The notes: generated by a model from the sequence alone, not told the origin. A DNA stretch of 16,516 nucleotides from an uncultured Collinsella sp. (GCA_902493615.1 CABUQK010000037.1:1-16516); one strand, 5' to 3'. Shown: positions 1-7,081, numbered from the stretch's first letter. Made by a program: numbers and translations.

Positions 1-740
1 CCGCCGACGATGCCGCCCAGGAAGCCGAAGCCCACGCCGGCGCCACCGGCGTCGATCATGCCGGTCTCGGCGTTAACAGGCAGGCCCTGGATGGCAATCA
101 TACCGGCAACGAAACCGGGGACGAGCGCCGGGCGCTTGCCGATGGATTCGGCGATGTAGGCGGAAAGCACCGGAACCATAAGGTTCATGGCGATGCCGCC
201 GATGATCTTGAGCATCGCAGCAAAGCTGTTGTAGTCGGCAGCCGTCGAATCAAAGGACGTGATGCCCCACAGGAACGAAATGGCGGTCAGAACACCACCG
301 GCAACGACGAAGACCAGCATGTGGCTGACGCCGTTCATGAGGTGCTTGTAGATGACGTGGCCGATGGACTCCTTCTCCTCGACCTCGTCCTCGACATCGG
401 CGGCAGCGGCAACCGTGTCGTCGCCCTTGGCGGCGAGCGCGCGGTCGATCAGCTTACCAGCAGCCTCGACAGACAGGGCCTTGGAAACACCAACGGAAAC
501 CATGGGCTTACCGGCGAAACGCTCAGCCTGGACATCCTTATCGGCTGCGACGACGACGGCCTTGGCACCGGCGATCTCGCTCTTGGTGAGCTCGTTCTCG
601 ACACCGACCTGGCCATGAGTCTCGACCTTAATGGTCAGACCGCGCTCGGCAACTGCCTTCTCCAGCGCCTCCTTCGCCATGAAGGTGTGCGCAATGCCGG
701 TCGGGCAACCGGTCGCGGCGATGATGTCAAACTTAGCCAT
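1..740 (-). CDS. fruA: PTS fructose transporter, EIIB-EIIC (partial, C-terminus outside window)
   Basis: The protein takes phosphate from HPr/EIIA and phosphorylates fructose (or a related ketose) while importing it through the membrane. The 246 codons visible show an EIIB-fructose domain at residues 1-103, with the phosphocysteine motif ATGCPTGIAHT placing the active Cys at residue 12. A charged Ala/Glu/Asp-rich linker follows at about 104-127. The start of the EIIC membrane domain comes next (NGVSHMLVFVVAGG from about 136, then a segment with VPVLSAYIAESIGKRPALVPG). No EIIA domain precedes EIIB, so EIIA must lie further downstream or in another gene. The start is set by a strong ribosome site, AAGGAGGG at 745-752. 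The gene diverges from an RpiR-family regulator, which fits sugar-phosphate control. The fructose assignment comes from the family; the true substrate could be another sugar of the fructose-PTS group. Confidence 0.9.
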   Translation of the reverse strand, partial: MAKFDIIAATGCPTGIAHTFMAKEALEKAVAERGLTIKVETHGQVGVENELTKSEIAGAKAVVVAADKDVQAERFAGKPMVSVGVSKALSVEAAGKLIDRALAAKGDDTVAAAADVEDEVEEKESIGHVIYKHLMNGVSHMLVFVVAGGVLTAISFLWGITSFDSTAADYNSFAAMLKIIGGIAMNLMVPVLSAYIAESIGKRPALVPGFVAGMIAIQGLPVNAETGMIDAGGAGVGFGFLGGIVG

Positions 741-761
741 GTGTCCCTCCTTCTTGAGTAC

Positions 762-802
762 AGCGCCCTCGGGCGCTCCCCTACACGCGCTTCGATGCGC
801 GT
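762..802 (-). promoter_or_regulatory. Two adjacent stem-loops in the fru leader
   Basis: Two perfect inverted repeats lie just upstream of the fru ribosome site (745-752). The first is AGCGCCC/GGGCGCT at 762-768 and 771-777. The second is ACGCGC/GCGCGT at 785-790 and 797-802, with a 6-nt loop. Both would fold in the minus-strand mRNA leader. Read on the plus strand, the second is followed at once by five T residues (802-806), so it resembles an intrinsic terminator pointing against the fru gene. The structure is seen directly; any regulatory role is inference. Confidence 0.4.
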
Positions 803-867
803 TTTTCCACAACTGAAAGATACCAACCTACCGTCCGCGTGAGAAGAGACAAGGCGCAATTCTCCGG

Positions 868-882
868 TGAAAGGTTCTTTCA
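868..882. promoter_or_regulatory. Candidate operator, TGAAAG-GTT-CTTTCA palindrome
   Basis: This is a perfect 6-bp inverted repeat with a 3-bp centre in the fru/rpiR divergent region. It lies just downstream of the proposed fru promoter. Its size and position suit a dimeric repressor such as the adjacent RpiR protein, but binding is inferred. Confidence 0.4.
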
Positions 883-887
883 TAACC

Positions 888-932
888 GTAAACGGCAAGT
901 GAAAGTTTACCATCAACACTTGAAACGGCAAG
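888..932. repeat. Nested direct and inverted repeats in the fru/rpiR intergenic region
   Basis: The 10-mer AAACGGCAAG occurs at 890-899 and again at 923-932, spaced 33 bp apart (about three helical turns). Overlapping it are the inverted repeats GTAAAC (888-893)/GTTTAC (905-910) and CAAGTG (896-901)/CACTTG (917-922). Such density between divergent genes suggests a regulator-binding region controlling one or both promoters. Confidence 0.45.
904..931 (-). promoter_or_regulatory. Candidate promoter for the fru gene
   Basis: On the minus strand, TTGCCG (926-931) is followed after 16 bp by TAAACT (904-909). These fit -35 and -10 boxes and would give a leader of about 155 nt. Both boxes overlap the repeats described for 888-932, so a bound regulator would directly block RNA polymerase. 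The -10 match is 4 of 6. Confidence 0.35.
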
Positions 933-958
933 GTGTATCTTGTAATTGAAAATGCCCG

Positions 959-964
959 TATACT
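959..964 (+). promoter_or_regulatory. Candidate -10 box for rpiR
   Basis: TATACT lies 49 bp before the chosen rpiR start. No convincing -35 box sits at the right distance (TATCTT at 936-941 is the best at 17 bp), so the promoter may need an activator or the call may be wrong. Confidence 0.3.
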
Positions 965-1012
965 ATGGCATTGCAAATCAAGTTAGATTTTCATGCCAAC
1001 CAGGAGCCATCC

Positions 1013-1870
1013 ATGACCGATAGTAGCAAAAGCGCACTTTCCCTCATTAGTACCCACCAGGGATACAGCGAGTCCGAGCAGCGCATTGTCGACTATATAT
1101 TGGAGCACCAGTCCGAGGCGCCACGCCTCACGGCGGCTCAGCTCTCGCGCGCTGCCGCCACGTCCGAGGCGACCGTTTCGCGTTTCTGCCGCAAGCTGGG
1201 CTTTGGCAGCTTCCGCAGCTTTCAGTTTTCGTTGGCGCGCGACTTAGAGAGTCAGCGCAACGAGGGCCTGACCGACGAGGTCTCGCTCGACAACATGGAG
1301 CAGAGCCTTAAAAATATCCTCGCCGCCAAGGTGAGTGAGCTTAATGCGACCATCGACGGCATTGATCACGACACGTTGGCCGCAGTTGTACACGCGCTTA
1401 AGAACGCCGGCGTTATTGAGTTTGCGGCCGTAGGCAACACCAACGCCGTCGCGCTCGACGCGACGTTCAAGTTCTCGCAGCTGGGCCTGCGCTGCATGGC
1501 GAGCACCATTAGCGAGACATCAATCGGCTTTGCGCTCACGTTACGCCCGGGTGACGTCATCGTGCTAATCTCAAACTCTGGCAAATCGCGCCGACTGAAT
1601 CGCATGGCAAAAGCGGCTCGCAACTGCGGCGCAACCGTAGTCGTCATCAGCAGCGATAGCAAGTCTCCACTTGCACGCCTCGCCGACTACACCTTTAATA
1701 CCGTCAATCACGAAGCGCTGCTGACAACGGGTGACTTCGCATTCTCCAAGATGAGCGCCACGATGATCATAGAGGTCATCTACAACTTCCTGCTGCCCGA
1801 AATCGAGGACGCCCGAGAGCACATCAGCTACTATGAGGAACTCATCCAACCGGATAAGGTCGTGGAGTAA
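1013..1870 (+). CDS. RpiR (MurR/RpiR) family transcriptional regulator
   Basis: This is a DNA-binding regulator that senses a sugar phosphate. It has 285 residues, normal for the family. The N-terminal HTH_6 domain covers about residues 1-77, with the recognition region AATSEATVSRFCRKLGF at 48-64. A SIS sugar-isomerase-type domain covers about 120-250 and contains the phosphate-binding loop ISNSGKS at 186-192. The start was chosen at 1013 because CAGGAG lies 6 nt upstream. An in-frame ATG at 965 has no ribosome site and would overlap the candidate -10 box. It is the only plus-strand gene here, divergent from the fructose-type PTS gene, so it probably controls that gene and perhaps itself. Whether it represses or activates, and its ligand (fructose 1-phosphate is a guess), cannot be read from the sequence. 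Confidence 0.9.
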   Translation: MTDSSKSALSLISTHQGYSESEQRIVDYILEHQSEAPRLTAAQLSRAAATSEATVSRFCRKLGFGSFRSFQFSLARDLESQRNEGLTDEVSLDNMEQSLKNILAAKVSELNATIDGIDHDTLAAVVHALKNAGVIEFAAVGNTNAVALDATFKFSQLGLRCMASTISETSIGFALTLRPGDVIVLISNSGKSRRLNRMAKAARNCGATVVVISSDSKSPLARLADYTFNTVNHEALLTTGDFAFSKMSATMIIEVIYNFLLPEIEDAREHISYYEELIQPDKVVE

Positions 1871-1878
1871 AACGCGAA

Positions 1879-1911
1879 GTGAGACAAAAAATTCAGTCTA
1901 TTTTGTCCCAC
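1879..1911. terminator. Imperfect palindrome between convergent rpiR and recN, possible bidirectional terminator
   Basis: The arms GTGAGACAAAA (1879-1889) and TTTTGTCCCAC (1901-1911) pair with one mismatch around an 11-nt loop. The convergent position suggests a shared terminator. However, the T-rich tracts are inside the arms rather than after the stem, which is not the classic intrinsic form, so this could instead be a dispersed repeat. Confidence 0.4.
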
Positions 1912-1929
1912 CAACACCGCTGATACGAC

Positions 1930-3558
1930 CTAACCTCGAGCTTCTTCAAGCATCTGCTTGGCATGCGCCAAGCTCGCCTCCGATTGATCGCCGCTCAACA
2001 TGCGGGCGATCTCGGCGGTACGCGCTTCGCCGGTTACCTCGTCCAAATGCGTCTGGGGAACATCGCCCGGTTCCTTACTGACAACATAATGTTTGTCGGC
2101 CATGACCGCAACCTGCGCCAAGTGAGTTACGACAATCACCTGATGCGTAGCGGCGAGATCTGCCAGCACGCTCGCGAGGGCACGTGCGGTAGAGCCGCCG
2201 ACACCTGCATCGACCTCATCGAACACGAGCGTATCGACACCGTCCGCGTTACCAAGGACAACCTTGCTTGCCAGCATGACGCGGCTGAGCTCGCCGCCCG
2301 ACGCAATGCGGCGCAGGGGGCGCGGCGTCAAACCGGCACCGCTGCGGTATAGCAGCTCGTAGCTCGAAGGACCAACCGGCGTCCACTCAGCACGGGGAAG
2401 ATCACGTGACTCCCAGACGAGCTCGGCGCCGCCCATCTCCAGGCGAGCCATCTGGCGGCCCACCTCGTGGCAGAAGCGCGGGGCCGCCGTATTACGGGCG
2501 CGCTTAAGTGCCTTGGCAGCAGCAAACAACTCGTGCTCGGCGCTCCCGAGTGCCTCACGCGCCTTTCTGATCTGTTCATCGCCATCATCGACCAGGGACA
2601 GCAGCTCTTGCGAGCGATCGCGCATGGCAAAAACATCGTCCATGGTGGGACCCCACTGACGCAACAGGCCCTTGAGGTCGGAATACCGCTCACGCATGCG
2701 AGCGAGCTCGCGCGGGTCGAAGGCGACGCCATCGCGATAGGCACGAAGCTCGTTCGCGCAATCCTCAAGGGAAATACAGGCATCCGAAAGCGCATCGGCA
2801 ATATCGCCCAGTTTGCGATCGACGGTAGCCATGCGGGAAAGCTCTGCCACGGCGCTGTTCACGGCATCGAGCGCTCCCCCTTCGGCGGCAAGCGATCCAT
2901 GGGCATCGTTAGCCGTGGCAACCAGTACCTCGGCATGTTCGGAGCGCGGCAGCAGTTCCTCGAGTTCCTCATACTCGCCCGGTTTGGGGTCGACCTCGCC
3001 GATGCGCTCGAGCGCAAAGCGCGCTTCCTCGACGCGGCTCCCCTGCGCACGCGAGGTCTCTTCGACACGTCGAACCTCCTTAGCGGCAGCTCGCGAAGCC
3101 TTAAAGCAGGCGCGATAGTGCTCGAGCGCCTCGAGTGCAGGGCGCCCTGCCCAGGCATCGACCATCGCAACATGATGCGCCGGATCGAGCAAGCGCTGGT
3201 GCTCGTGTTGGCCGCACAGATCCATCATCACGCCAACGCGCTCCGAAAGCTCGCGCACACTGGCGATGCGGCCGTCAATCTTCACGCGGCTGCGGCCCTC
3301 GGCAGAAAGACTGCGCTGCACGGTGAAGCCCTCCGTGTCGTGCGGGCCGTCAAACAGGCGCGCCTCGACGCTCGCCAGCGCCTCGCCCTCGCGCACCGTA
3401 GACGAATCCGCGCGCTCACCCAAAATAAGCTTGAGGGCCGAGAGCAGCGCAGTCTTGCCGGCGCCGGTCTCGCCGGTCAGGACAGTCAGACCGGCACTCG
3501 GCACCAGCGTCGCCTCGCGAATGAGTGCAATGTTAGAAACCTGCAGCTCATCGATCAT
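1930..3558 (-). CDS. recN: DNA repair protein RecN
   Basis: RecN is an SMC-like ATPase that acts early at DNA double-strand breaks, holding DNA ends and helping recombination repair. The 542 residues are close to the usual length of about 550. The N-terminal ATPase half carries Walker A GETGAGKT at 29-36 and the RecN-type Q-loop LCGQHEHQRLLD near 114-125. The middle is a long charged coiled-coil region. The C-terminal half has the ABC signature ASGGELSR at 419-426 and Walker B TLVFDEVDAG from 443, then the VTHLAQVA switch region. It is the last gene of the efp-to-recN operon. Its ATG (3556-3558) overlaps the end of nadK by 11 nt, with GGAG upstream as ribosome site, so translation is probably coupled. 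In Bacillus argR (ahrC) lies directly upstream of recN; here nadK does. Confidence 0.97.
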   Translation of the reverse strand: MIDELQVSNIALIREATLVPSAGLTVLTGETGAGKTALLSALKLILGERADSSTVREGEALASVEARLFDGPHDTEGFTVQRSLSAEGRSRVKIDGRIASVRELSERVGVMMDLCGQHEHQRLLDPAHHVAMVDAWAGRPALEALEHYRACFKASRAAAKEVRRVEETSRAQGSRVEEARFALERIGEVDPKPGEYEELEELLPRSEHAEVLVATANDAHGSLAAEGGALDAVNSAVAELSRMATVDRKLGDIADALSDACISLEDCANELRAYRDGVAFDPRELARMRERYSDLKGLLRQWGPTMDDVFAMRDRSQELLSLVDDGDEQIRKAREALGSAEHELFAAAKALKRARNTAAPRFCHEVGRQMARLEMGGAELVWESRDLPRAEWTPVGPSSYELLYRSGAGLTPRPLRRIASGGELSRVMLASKVVLGNADGVDTLVFDEVDAGVGGSTARALASVLADLAATHQVIVVTHLAQVAVMADKHYVVSKEPGDVPQTHLDEVTGEARTAEIARMLSGDQSEASLAHAKQMLEEARG

Positions 3559-4408
3559 GACGGACTCCGTAGAAAACGCGGCTCACCGAGTTATAGAAGC
3601 TCTCGGGGCCGTAATCGAGCAGCAGCACATCTCCGGGCCCGCGGCGCACAGCCACGCTCTCAACGGTGCCATCGCAGGTAATAAACTGTCCATCGATAGC
3701 AATCGCCGGAACACTCGGACGGTCATCGGACATAAAGATTTCGACGACATCACTCGGCGAAGTCAAGAAGGCACGGGCCTGAATGGTGTGCGGCGCAATG
3801 GGTACGCAGACCATGCCCGTATAGTCGGGGCTCACGATGGGGCCACCGGCACTGAGCGCGTAACCCGTAGAACCAGTCGCCGTGGACACGACCACGCCGT
3901 CGCCACGTAGTCGGTCGATATGGTGGCCCGACACCGTGATGTCGAACTCGACCATATCGGACAGCGGACCTCGGGTAAGCGCCATGTCGTTGAGGGCGAA
4001 CGTGCGCACGACATCCTTCGTACCGTCTTCGCGCACGGACACGATATCCGCGGCGATGGTAGCGCGACGGCTCACGTGCAGCTCGCCGGACAGGGCATCA
4101 CTCACGACCTGCAGAATGTCGCGCTCCTCGGGGCTCGCAGCAGTTAAAAAGCCCAGGTGACCATAGGAAAGACCGAGGATAGGAATCTCGCGATGGTTGA
4201 GGATGCGGGCAGCACGTAGCAACGTACCGTCGCCGCCGAGCGTAATGACCAGATCGGAGCCGTCAATATCAGGCGTGCTAGGAATCTTGGATCGCTGGTC
4301 GGCAGCCCATGCCACCTCATAGCCCTGGCGCGTCAGCCAAAGCTCGAGCATCAGGCCGCTCTCGACCGCCTCTTGCTTGTAGTAATTGGGAACCAGAAAG
4401 ACCTTCAT
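3548..4408 (-). CDS. nadK: NAD kinase
   Basis: NAD kinase is the cytosolic enzyme that makes NADP from NAD using ATP or polyphosphate. The 286 residues fit the family. The diagnostic GGDGT motif is at 58-62, followed by LGFLTA at 86-91. The NAD-binding Asn-Asp pair is at 140-141. The glycine-rich block RGDGVVVSTATGSTGYALSA spans 168-187. The C-terminal beta-sandwich contains IAPHTIQARAF near 204-214. The ATG overlaps the tlyA stop by 4 nt (ATGA), and the gene end overlaps recN by 11 nt, so it lies in a translationally coupled tlyA-nadK-recN run. This arrangement is common in Gram-positive bacteria. Nothing in the protein is unusual. Confidence 0.97.
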   Translation of the reverse strand: MKVFLVPNYYKQEAVESGLMLELWLTRQGYEVAWAADQRSKIPSTPDIDGSDLVITLGGDGTLLRAARILNHREIPILGLSYGHLGFLTAASPEERDILQVVSDALSGELHVSRRATIAADIVSVREDGTKDVVRTFALNDMALTRGPLSDMVEFDITVSGHHIDRLRGDGVVVSTATGSTGYALSAGGPIVSPDYTGMVCVPIAPHTIQARAFLTSPSDVVEIFMSDDRPSVPAIAIDGQFITCDGTVESVAVRRGPGDVLLLDYGPESFYNSVSRVFYGVRHDR

Positions 4409-5217
4409 AGCGTTGCAGCTTTCTCGCTCAAAACCGATACCTGGGATTGCAGCTCGTCTTGCGAGCGGTCGCCGGGTTCAAATCTCGTGCCGTACAGGAA
4501 AAACTCAACGTTGCCCTTGGCACCATGAATGGGTGACACGCACACATCGACCGGGAACAGCCCCTTGGCAGCAAAGAGTTCAACCGCCGCCACGAGCGTA
4601 TCGCGGCGCACGGCGGGATCGGTCACAATGCCGCCCTCACCCACCAACGCCGCCGGAGCCTCAAACTGCGGCTTTACGAGCGTGCAGAATGCACCCGTAG
4701 GCGCCAGGCACGCCAGCACCGCATCGATAATATTCGCGATGCTGGTAAACGAGACATCACACACTGCCAGGTCGATGGCGCCGGCATAGCCAAGCTCAGG
4801 CAGCTGCGTCACGTTTGTGCGCTCATGCAGAGTCACGCGATCGTCCTGACGCAACGACCAATCGAACTGGGCGCGACCCACGTCCACCGAGACAACGGTC
4901 GCAGCTCCGCGCTTGAGCAGGCAATCGGTAAAGCCGCCGGTAGAGCAGCCCACATCCAGACAGGCAAGGCCCGTCGGATTGATACCAAACGCATCAAGCG
5001 CGCCTTCGAGCTTAAGACCGCCGCGGCCAACATATGGAATGCGCCCCTTCATGTGCAACGGCAGACCCGGGGTCACCTTAAGGCCCGGCGAAGTCAAGCG
5101 CTCGCCGCCACTCGAGACCAAGCCGGCCATAAGAGTGCGAAGGGCATCCGCGCGATCGGCGCAGATGCCCTGTGAAATCAGTTCGTCATCAAGACGCACG
5201 CGTTTCATGAATGCCAT
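4405..5217 (-). CDS. tlyA: TlyA family rRNA 2'-O-methyltransferase
   Basis: The protein is a SAM-dependent ribose methyltransferase; mycobacterial TlyA modifies 16S and 23S rRNA. An S4 RNA-binding domain occupies about residues 7-55 (VRLDDELISQGICADRADAL). A FtsJ/RrmJ-like Rossmann methyltransferase follows, with the SAM motif LDVGCSTGGFTD at 87-98. The catalytic K-D-K-E set is visible as Lys69 (GGLKLEGAL), Asp154 (CDVSF), Lys182 (LVKPQFE) and Glu238 (NVEFF). The start is uncertain: ATG at 5217 is used here, but ATG at 5208 (beginning MKRVRLDDEL) fits the family N-terminus as well, and a TTG sits at 5220. None has a strong ribosome site. The gene lies 26 bp after xseB and overlaps nadK by 4 nt. 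The old family label 'hemolysin' should not be taken as a function. Confidence 0.93.
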   Translation of the reverse strand: MAFMKRVRLDDELISQGICADRADALRTLMAGLVSSGGERLTSPGLKVTPGLPLHMKGRIPYVGRGGLKLEGALDAFGINPTGLACLDVGCSTGGFTDCLLKRGAATVVSVDVGRAQFDWSLRQDDRVTLHERTNVTQLPELGYAGAIDLAVCDVSFTSIANIIDAVLACLAPTGAFCTLVKPQFEAPAALVGEGGIVTDPAVRRDTLVAAVELFAAKGLFPVDVCVSPIHGAKGNVEFFLYGTRFEPGDRSQDELQSQVSVLSEKAATL

Positions 5218-5243
5218 CAACCATTCGTATCCGGAGATGCGGC

Positions 5244-5483
5244 CTAGCTATCCTGGGATTCGTTTGCCGCATCCTCATCGTATTCCTGCTCGAGCTTGTC
5301 GGCCTCACGCGGCGTCAGCTCAAACTTGTCGACCATATCGACCGCACGGGAGCCCAGCTCAATCGCTTCGTCAAACAGATCGAGCGAACGCTCCAAGGAA
5401 GTATCCTTGGAGCGAACGGTAGCGATGATCTGGTCCAAGCGGTCCGAGATCTCGTCGAAGTTGCGGACGGAACCCTCTGGCAT
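5244..5483 (-). CDS. xseB: Exodeoxyribonuclease VII small subunit
   Basis: XseB is the small helical subunit that binds the catalytic large subunit XseA to form exonuclease VII, which degrades single-stranded DNA. The 79-residue protein shows the family pattern: FDEISDRLDQIIATV at residues 9-23, then SLERSLDLFDEAIELGSRAVDMVDKFE in two coiled-coil-forming helices. An acidic tail ends in EYDEDAANESQDS. The ATG is 2 nt from the nusB stop, with GAGGAG inside the end of nusB as ribosome site. The large-subunit gene xseA, which commonly sits directly upstream, is not in this window, so the partner must be encoded elsewhere or be absent. Confidence 0.9.
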   Translation of the reverse strand: MPEGSVRNFDEISDRLDQIIATVRSKDTSLERSLDLFDEAIELGSRAVDMVDKFELTPREADKLEQEYDEDAANESQDS

Positions 5484-5485
5484 GG

Positions 5486-6070
5486 CTACTCCTCGACGGA
5501 GTCGACAACAGCATCGGCGGCGTCCGAATCCTCGGCCAGCACGCCAGCCTCAGCCTGAGCAACCGCAACCTTTGCGGCAGCCTCTGCAGCCTGTGCCTCC
5601 TCGCGGGCACGGTCCTCGGCCAGCAGCTCTTGGTACAGGTCCTCGCCCGGCAGCTCCTCGCTGCGAGCGATCTTGCCCAGCACGCCGTTGACGAACGACG
5701 CGGACTGGTCGGTGCCATAGGCCTTGGCAAGCTCGACGGCCTCGTTGATCACGATGGCGTCCGAGACCTCCTCGTCGGTGAGGAAACGCATCTCGTAAAC
5801 GGCGATACGCAGCAGGTTGCGGTCGGCACCGGGCATGCGCATAAGATCCCAGTTCTTGGCAACGGAGCGCAGAGCGCAGTCGATGCGATCGATGTGCTCG
5901 TAGGCACCACGGCAAAGCTCCAGCGCATAGGGGTCGAGGGGGCCCTTCGAGATCAGGAAATCACCCTCGAGGACGCGCTCGAGCGGGCTGTCCGTGGCCT
6001 CGGCCTGGAACAGCAGCTGCAGCGCCTGACTGCGGGCAAGCGTACGCCCGCGATAAACCTTAAGGCTCAA
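5486..6070 (-). CDS. nusB: Transcription antitermination factor NusB
   Basis: NusB pairs with NusE (ribosomal S10) on boxA RNA to prevent early termination of rRNA transcription. The family core covers about residues 1-136: ARSQALQLLFQAE at 12-24, DRNLLRIAVYEM at 83-94, and VINEAVELAKAYGTDQSASFVNGVLGKIAR from 107 on. The 194-residue length exceeds the usual 140-150 because of an Ala/Glu/Asp-rich tail (137-194) that looks helical or disordered. The start codon is TTG at 6068-6070. It is well supported by AAGGAG six bases upstream, and there is no ATG near the conserved N-terminus. That ribosome site overlaps the last codons of the asp23-like gene, whose stop is 3 nt upstream of the TTG, so the two are likely co-translated. 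Confidence 0.95.
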   Translation of the reverse strand: MSLKVYRGRTLARSQALQLLFQAEATDSPLERVLEGDFLISKGPLDPYALELCRGAYEHIDRIDCALRSVAKNWDLMRMPGADRNLLRIAVYEMRFLTDEEVSDAIVINEAVELAKAYGTDQSASFVNGVLGKIARSEELPGEDLYQELLAEDRAREEAQAAEAAAKVAVAQAEAGVLAEDSDAADAVVDSVEE

Positions 6071-6073
6071 AGG

Positions 6074-6436
6074 TTACTCCTTGGGGAAAACGAGGCCGTC
6101 AATGCAAACGTCAACGCGCTCGACCTCAACGCCAACCTGGGCATCGATGGCGGCGACCACGGCAGCGCGAACGGCCTCGGCGAGTTTCTTGAACGGATAG
6201 CCAAAGAACACCACGACGCGCACGGTGAGTGCGAGCTTGTCGCCAACGACCTCGGCCTCGACCGCCGGCTTGGAAGCCGGGGCCTTGGACGAGAGCATCA
6301 TGGAGACAAGGTTGGTGGCAAGGTCCTTGACGCCAACGGAGGCGATGCCCTCGACATCGGACACGGCGCGCGAGACGATGGCGGTCAGAACATCGGGCGA
6401 AATGCCGATGCCGTCAATCTTGATTTCCTGGGGCAT
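6074..6436 (-). CDS. Asp23/Gls24 family protein (YqhY-like)
   Basis: The protein is small (120 residues) and belongs to the Asp23/Gls24 (DUF322) family. The N-terminal part (GISPDVLTAIVSRAVSDVEGI, about 11-31) and the C-terminal part (VVVFFGYPFKKLAEAVRAAV, then VGVEVERVDVCIDGLVF at 101-117) match the two conserved halves. A lysine/alanine-rich linker lies near 50-58. The position directly before nusB is that of Bacillus yqhY, which has been linked to control of acetyl-CoA carboxylase activity; whether that applies here is unknown, since accB and accC are not adjacent. AGGAGGA before the ATG is a strong ribosome site. The gene is 24 bp after efp, in the same operon. No signal peptide or membrane segment is visible. 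Confidence 0.88.
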   Translation of the reverse strand: MPQEIKIDGIGISPDVLTAIVSRAVSDVEGIASVGVKDLATNLVSMMLSSKAPASKPAVEAEVVGDKLALTVRVVVFFGYPFKKLAEAVRAAVVAAIDAQVGVEVERVDVCIDGLVFPKE

Positions 6437-6460
6437 GAGTCCTCCTAGAAGAGTTGGTTG

Positions 6461-7024
6461 CTAGACGCGGGAGACGAACTTGCCGTCGCGGGTGTCAACC
6501 TTGATGACCTCGCCCTCGTTGAGGTACATGGGGACCTGGATGACAGCGCCGGTGTCGATCGTGGCCGGCTTGGTGGAACCCTGGACGGTGTCGCCCTTAA
6601 AGCCCGGGTCGGTCTGGACGATGGTAGTCTCGATGAACATCGGCGGAGTCACGCCCATGAGCTCATCGTCGGCGAAGAGCAGCTGGCAGATGTCATTCTC
6701 GCGCAGCCACTTGGAGTTCTCGCCCACCATGTCCTCGGGAACGGGAACCTGCTCATAGGACTCGTTGTCCATGAAGATGTAGTCGGTGCCATCGTTGTAG
6801 AGGTACTGGAACTCACGGGTGGTGAGCATGACGCTCTCGAACTTGGTGCCGGCGTTGCAGGTGTTCTCGACGACGCGGCCGCTCTTGATGTCGCGGGTCT
6901 TGTAGCGCACAAACGCGCCGCCCTTGCCCGGCTTGACATGCTGGAACTCGACGATGGTGTAGACCTTGTCCTTAATGCGGAGACCGAGGCCGTTCTTGAA
7001 GTCGGCGGTAGAAATGGTAGGCAT
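6461..7024 (-). CDS. efp: Elongation factor P
   Basis: EF-P binds next to the peptidyl-tRNA in the ribosome and rescues stalling at consecutive prolines. The 187 residues are the standard length, with a KOW-like domain (1 to about 63) and two OB domains. The functional loop reads HVKPGKGGAF, with the tip lysine at residue 34. The C-terminal OB domain carries the family block IDTGAVIQVPMYLNEGEVIKVDTRDG. The start was chosen at 7024 because AAAGG lies 6-7 nt upstream and the protein then begins MPTISTADFKNG; an in-frame ATG at 7057 would only add a non-conserved extension. It is the first gene of the operon leading to recN and has its own promoter. No EpmA/EpmB-type or EarP-type modification genes are adjacent. 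Confidence 0.97.
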   Translation of the reverse strand: MPTISTADFKNGLGLRIKDKVYTIVEFQHVKPGKGGAFVRYKTRDIKSGRVVENTCNAGTKFESVMLTTREFQYLYNDGTDYIFMDNESYEQVPVPEDMVGENSKWLRENDICQLLFADDELMGVTPPMFIETTIVQTDPGFKGDTVQGSTKPATIDTGAVIQVPMYLNEGEVIKVDTRDGKFVSRV

Positions 7025-7081
7025 AGCGACCTTTCTTGTTATGGGCAGAACGCACAAGCGTCCAAATTACATACGACCGAA

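Noticed and set aside
2467..3681. Long open frame on the plus strand opposite recN
   Set aside because: RecN motifs on the minus strand are unambiguous; the plus-strand translation has no family features and no ribosome site of note.
4405..5217. TlyA as a hemolysin or virulence factor
   Set aside because: The S4 and FtsJ-type methyltransferase motifs show an RNA methyltransferase; the hemolysin name is historical.
7025..7057. Upstream ATG at 7057 as the efp start
   Set aside because: It adds 11 non-conserved residues and has no ribosome site, while the ATG at 7024 has AAAGG and gives the family N-terminus.
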